Source: an uncultured candidate division WPS-2 bacterium
GTDB lineage: Bacteria > Vulcanimicrobiota > Vulcanimicrobiia > Vulcanimicrobiales > Vulcanimicrobiaceae
Reading direction: 5' to 3'
Assembly (NCBI GenBank): GCA_937910425.1
Contig: CALEOJ010000090.1
Coordinates: forward strand, 1-34,765
Length of the DNA stretch: 34,765 nt
The notes below the pieces were generated by a model. It searched no databases. It saw only the letters and a program-made list of their open reading frames with translations, and was not told the DNA's origin. The position numbers and the translations under genes were made by a program. Of this stretch, positions 32,597-34,765 are shown piece by piece; the first letter of the stretch is position 1; every line of letters begins with the position of its first letter.

Positions 32597-33709
32597 ATGC
32601 TCACCACCGAGCGCCGTCGCCTGGACCCGGCGATCCTCAACTTGCCGGTCGAGAAGATGCGCGAGGGCTACTACTCCGACGTCTACTTCAACCGGGCGCG
32701 CGAGATCCTGGAGAAGGACGGCTATCATCCGCGCGTGCGGATGCAGGTTTTCCAGCGCAACCATGCCGTGCTGTGCGGGATCGACGAGGCGATCGCGATC
32801 CTCAAGCTGTGCAGTGGCCGGCACGCTCCGGACGGCTCGTGGGACGAGGGCTGGGACCGCCTCACCGTGCGGGCGCTCTACGACGGCGACCCGATCGAAC
32901 CGTTCGAGACGGTGATGACGATCGAGGGCGACTACGCGCTCTTTGCGCATCTGGAGACGCCGTATCTCGGCGTCCTCGCCCGCCGTTCGCGGATCGCGAC
33001 CAACGCCCGCGCGATCGTCGGCGCGGCCGGCGGTAAGGAAGTGCTGTTCTTCCCGGCGCGCTTCGATCACCATCTGGTGCAGACCGGAGACGGCTATGCC
33101 GCGTACATCTCGGGCGCGCTCGGCGTCTCGACCGACGCCAACGCCGAGTGGTGGGGCTCGCGCGGGATGGGGACCGTTCCGCACGCGCTGATCGCGGCGT
33201 ACTCCGGTGACACGGTGCGCGCGACGCAGAAGTTCGCGCAGTGGATCGACGCCTCGGTCAACGTGATCGCGCTGGTCGACTTCGACAACGATTGCGTCGG
33301 GACGTCGCTCGCCGTCGCGCGCGCGCTCGGCGACCGGCTGTGGGGCGTGCGGCTCGACACCTCGGGGACGCTGGTCGACAAGAGCGTGATCCCGCAGATG
33401 GGGACGTTCAAGCCGACCGGCGTCAACGCGCAGCTCGTGCACAACGTGCGCCGCGCCCTCGATGCGGAAGGTTTCGGGCACGTGAAGATCGTCGTCAGCG
33501 GAGGCTTCGACGCGGAGCGCATTCGCCGTTTCGAGGAAGACCGGGTCCCGACCGACGCCTACGCGGTCGGCAGCGCATTCTTCAAAGGCGCCGGCGCGTT
33601 CGATTTCACCGCCGACATCGTCGCGATCGACGTCGGCAGCGGCTGGCGCGAATGCCACAAAGTCGGCCGCCCCGAGCTCCCCAACCTACGGCTCTCCCCG
33701 GTGACGTGA
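32597..33709 (+). CDS. pncB: Nicotinate phosphoribosyltransferase
   Basis: A 370-residue cytoplasmic enzyme of the type II phosphoribosyltransferase fold that makes nicotinate mononucleotide in the NAD salvage pathway. The compact form resembles archaeal and Thermotoga-like NAPRTase rather than long PncB. Visible are EGYYSDVYFNRAREIL near the start, HLETPYLGVLARRSRIATNAR (the substrate-entry region), FPARFDHHLVQTGDGYAAYISGA, VDFDNDCVG, WGVRLDTSG and the phosphate-binding VVSGGFDAERIRRF. ATG at 32597 follows the CGTAGGGGCGTCCC element immediately; no other Shine-Dalgarno sequence is seen. It ends 3 bases before the stop of the convergent PfpI gene. Confidence 0.92.
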   Translation: MLTTERRRLDPAILNLPVEKMREGYYSDVYFNRAREILEKDGYHPRVRMQVFQRNHAVLCGIDEAIAILKLCSGRHAPDGSWDEGWDRLTVRALYDGDPIEPFETVMTIEGDYALFAHLETPYLGVLARRSRIATNARAIVGAAGGKEVLFFPARFDHHLVQTGDGYAAYISGALGVSTDANAEWWGSRGMGTVPHALIAAYSGDTVRATQKFAQWIDASVNVIALVDFDNDCVGTSLAVARALGDRLWGVRLDTSGTLVDKSVIPQMGTFKPTGVNAQLVHNVRRALDAEGFGHVKIVVSGGFDAERIRRFEEDRVPTDAYAVGSAFFKGAGAFDFTADIVAIDVGSGWRECHKVGRPELPNLRLSPVT

Positions 33710-33712
33710 GGC

Positions 33713-34267
33713 TTACACCGGGGCGTTCTGGGCGGCGAGTTTTTCGATGATCGCGCGGTTGAAGAGGATCAGGTCGCCGGGGTTGCGCGAGGTGACCCAG
33801 TTGCCGTCCTGCACGACCGGCTGGTCGCGGTACAGCCCGCCCGCGTTGCGGATGTCGTCGGCGATCGAGGCGTAGCCGGTCAGCGTGCGCCCGCGCACGA
33901 GCTGCGCGGAGATCAGGACCTGCGGGCCGTGGCAGATCACGAACATCGGCTTCTTCGCCTGATCGAACTCGCGCACGAAGCGCTGCACGTCTTTGTTGGT
34001 GCGGATATGATCGGGTGATTGTCCGCCGGGGATCAGCAGCGCGTCGAAGTCGTCGGCGGTCACGTCGGCGACGAGCTCCTCGGCTTTCACGCTCTGGCCT
34101 TCGTCCAGCCCGCGTTTGCCGCGAATCTTCTGCAGCGCGCGGTCGTCGACGCCGACGATCGTGACGATCGCTCCCGCCTCTTCGAGCGCCCGCCGGGGCT
34201 CCAGCAACTCAGATTCCTCGAAACCGTCTCCGACGAGGGCGGCGATGCGCTTACCTTCGATCTCCAT
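33713..34267 (-). CDS. pfpI: PfpI/DJ-1 family protein (type 1 glutamine amidotransferase-like)
   Basis: A 184-residue cytoplasmic protein of the DJ-1/ThiJ/PfpI superfamily. The nucleophile elbow is VICHGPQVL with Cys112 and the adjacent His; the partner Glu lies in GFEESELLEP near residue 17. The surrounding pattern (LLIPGGQSPDHIRTN, YASIADDIRNAGG, VTSRNPGDL) is typical of the YhbO/PfpI branch, described as stress-related peptidases or deglycases. Length is normal. It is single and converges with the phosphoribosyltransferase. Its upstream region (34268-34367) contains the dispersed repeat. Confidence 0.93.
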   Translation of the reverse strand: MEIEGKRIAALVGDGFEESELLEPRRALEEAGAIVTIVGVDDRALQKIRGKRGLDEGQSVKAEELVADVTADDFDALLIPGGQSPDHIRTNKDVQRFVREFDQAKKPMFVICHGPQVLISAQLVRGRTLTGYASIADDIRNAGGLYRDQPVVQDGNWVTSRNPGDLILFNRAIIEKLAAQNAPV

Positions 34268-34313
34268 AAGGGATCGGGCGTTCTCACCGCGCTGCCATCG
34301 TGCCTTTCAGCCG

Positions 34314-34360
34314 ATGTCATCCTGAGCTATGTCATCCTGAGCTTGTCGAAGGGCGAAGGG
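34314..34360. repeat. Second locus of the TCATCCTGAGC repeat
   Basis: ATGTCATCCTGAGCT (34314-34328) is followed directly by ATGTCATCCTGAGCTTGTCGAAGGG (34329-34353) and a further CGAAGGG. The core CTGAGCTTGTCGAAGGG is identical to the tandem copies at 23222-23255. Unlike there, no inverted arm is present. The element fills most of the 100-base gap between the two leftward genes, and the remainder holds nothing I recognise. Confidence 0.85.
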
Positions 34361-34367
34361 CTCTTGG

Positions 34368-34765
34368 TTACAGCGTCCCCGCGGTGTTCTGGACGGCCGC
34401 CCGGAGGAGGTAGGCGAGCTCGATCTCGAGCTTGCCGAGCGGGTCGACCACGGTGTCGTCGGTCAGCGCCTTGAGCACCGGATTCCGCTTCGTCATGTCG
34501 CCCTCGGGGACGGCGAGACGCGGATTGATCTCGCGCATGTAGATCCGCGCGTCGTAGCGGATCTGGCCGTCCGGCAGAAAGTACAGCGGGTCGAGCCCGC
34601 CGGCGTACACCTCGAGGCCGAGCAGCCCGGTCTGCTGCAGAAAGCCGATCGGTCGCAGCCGCAGCGCCCGGGCCAGCCGCGCCAACTCCGGCACGCCGAG
34701 CCGTGCCTCGCCGGCGACGACCCGCTCCAGCAGCGCCGGGTCGAGTTCGGCCGCCGCGGCGAGCC
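34368..34765 (-). CDS. HTH (XRE-like) protein, truncated at the window edge
   Basis: The frame is open from the window end to TAA at 34368 (132 codons). The first 45 residues, LAAAAELDPALLERVVAGEA, then RLGVPELARLARAL, have the spacing of an XRE/Cro helix-turn-helix domain, missing its first helix. The remaining 85 residues (beginning RPIGFLQQTGLLGLEVYAGG, ending EIELAYLLRAAVQNTAGTL) match no domain I know. It may be a small transcription regulator. The real start lies off the window, so a GTG at 34694 should not be taken as one. The sequence ends 34 bases inside the repeat-containing gap's neighbour and has no other gene beside it. Confidence 0.65.
   Translation of the reverse strand, partial: LAAAAELDPALLERVVAGEARLGVPELARLARALRLRPIGFLQQTGLLGLEVYAGGLDPLYFLPDGQIRYDARIYMREINPRLAVPEGDMTKRNPVLKALTDDTVVDPLGKLEIELAYLLRAAVQNTAGTL

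Noticed and set aside
1-34765. tRNA, rRNA, transposase, integrase or attachment sites
   Set aside because: No recognisable tRNA arms, rRNA segments, transposase motifs or terminal inverted repeats were seen in any gap by eye; tRNAscan and an insertion-sequence search would settle it.

Overview
The window is a GC-rich (roughly two-thirds G+C), tightly packed bacterial contig, most likely assembled from a shotgun or metagenomic library. Its first 45 bases are not biological: they are an untrimmed Illumina TruSeq indexed adapter. Many genes start with GTG, most neighbours overlap by 1-4 bases, and convergent genes meet with almost no space. A two-subunit glycyl-tRNA synthetase (glyQ/glyS) argues against Actinobacteria and Deinococcus-Thermus. 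A GC-rich phylum such as Candidatus Eremiobacterota (WPS-2) would fit, but that is inference and there is no 16S or tRNA gene here to test it.

Layout. 46-2640 (+): the end of a nucleoside/simple-sugar ABC importer operon (truncated ATPase, two permeases). 2656-6012 (-): a two-gene operon of a gluzincin-type metallopeptidase-like protein followed by a ComEC-like metallo-beta-lactamase-fold hydrolase with a histone-like lysine-rich tail. 6172-9346: a class A beta-lactamase-like serine hydrolase, ilvE, and a chromate transporter whose start overlaps that of ilvE. 9421-12413 (+): glyQS. 12418-16619 (+): a small membrane protein, a YncE-propeller/phosphoesterase fusion, and an exported protein with one CxxCH haem site. 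16679-18966 (+): cytochrome bd oxidase (cydAB). 19018-21337 (-): an operon with visibly lower GC: cation/proton antiporter, an aberrant CrcB/FluC, and a metallophosphoesterase, preceded by a sequence that folds as a fluoride riboswitch. 21405-22859 (-): three small genes (DUF1761-like, DUF4166-like, four-helix membrane protein). 22860-23255: a gene graveyard with a frameshifted VOC gene, a frameshifted MFS small-subunit gene and a repeat element. 23256-27733 (-): NAD-dependent formate dehydrogenase in two genes (fused gamma/beta subunit, then alpha). 27799-32556 (-): a small disordered protein, a large cytosolic hybrid histidine kinase and PolX. 32597-34765: nicotinate phosphoribosyltransferase, a PfpI/DJ-1 protein, another copy of the repeat element and an edge-truncated HTH protein.

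Together: energy metabolism (formate oxidation to NADH, bd-type terminal oxidase, a possible c-type cytochrome), ion and toxin handling (fluoride, chromate), import of nucleosides, and housekeeping. The two parts that most deserve attention are the fluoride-responsive operon, because its riboswitch is supported by three consistent pairings and its FluC lacks expected features, and the gluzincin/MBL operon, for which I know no described system.
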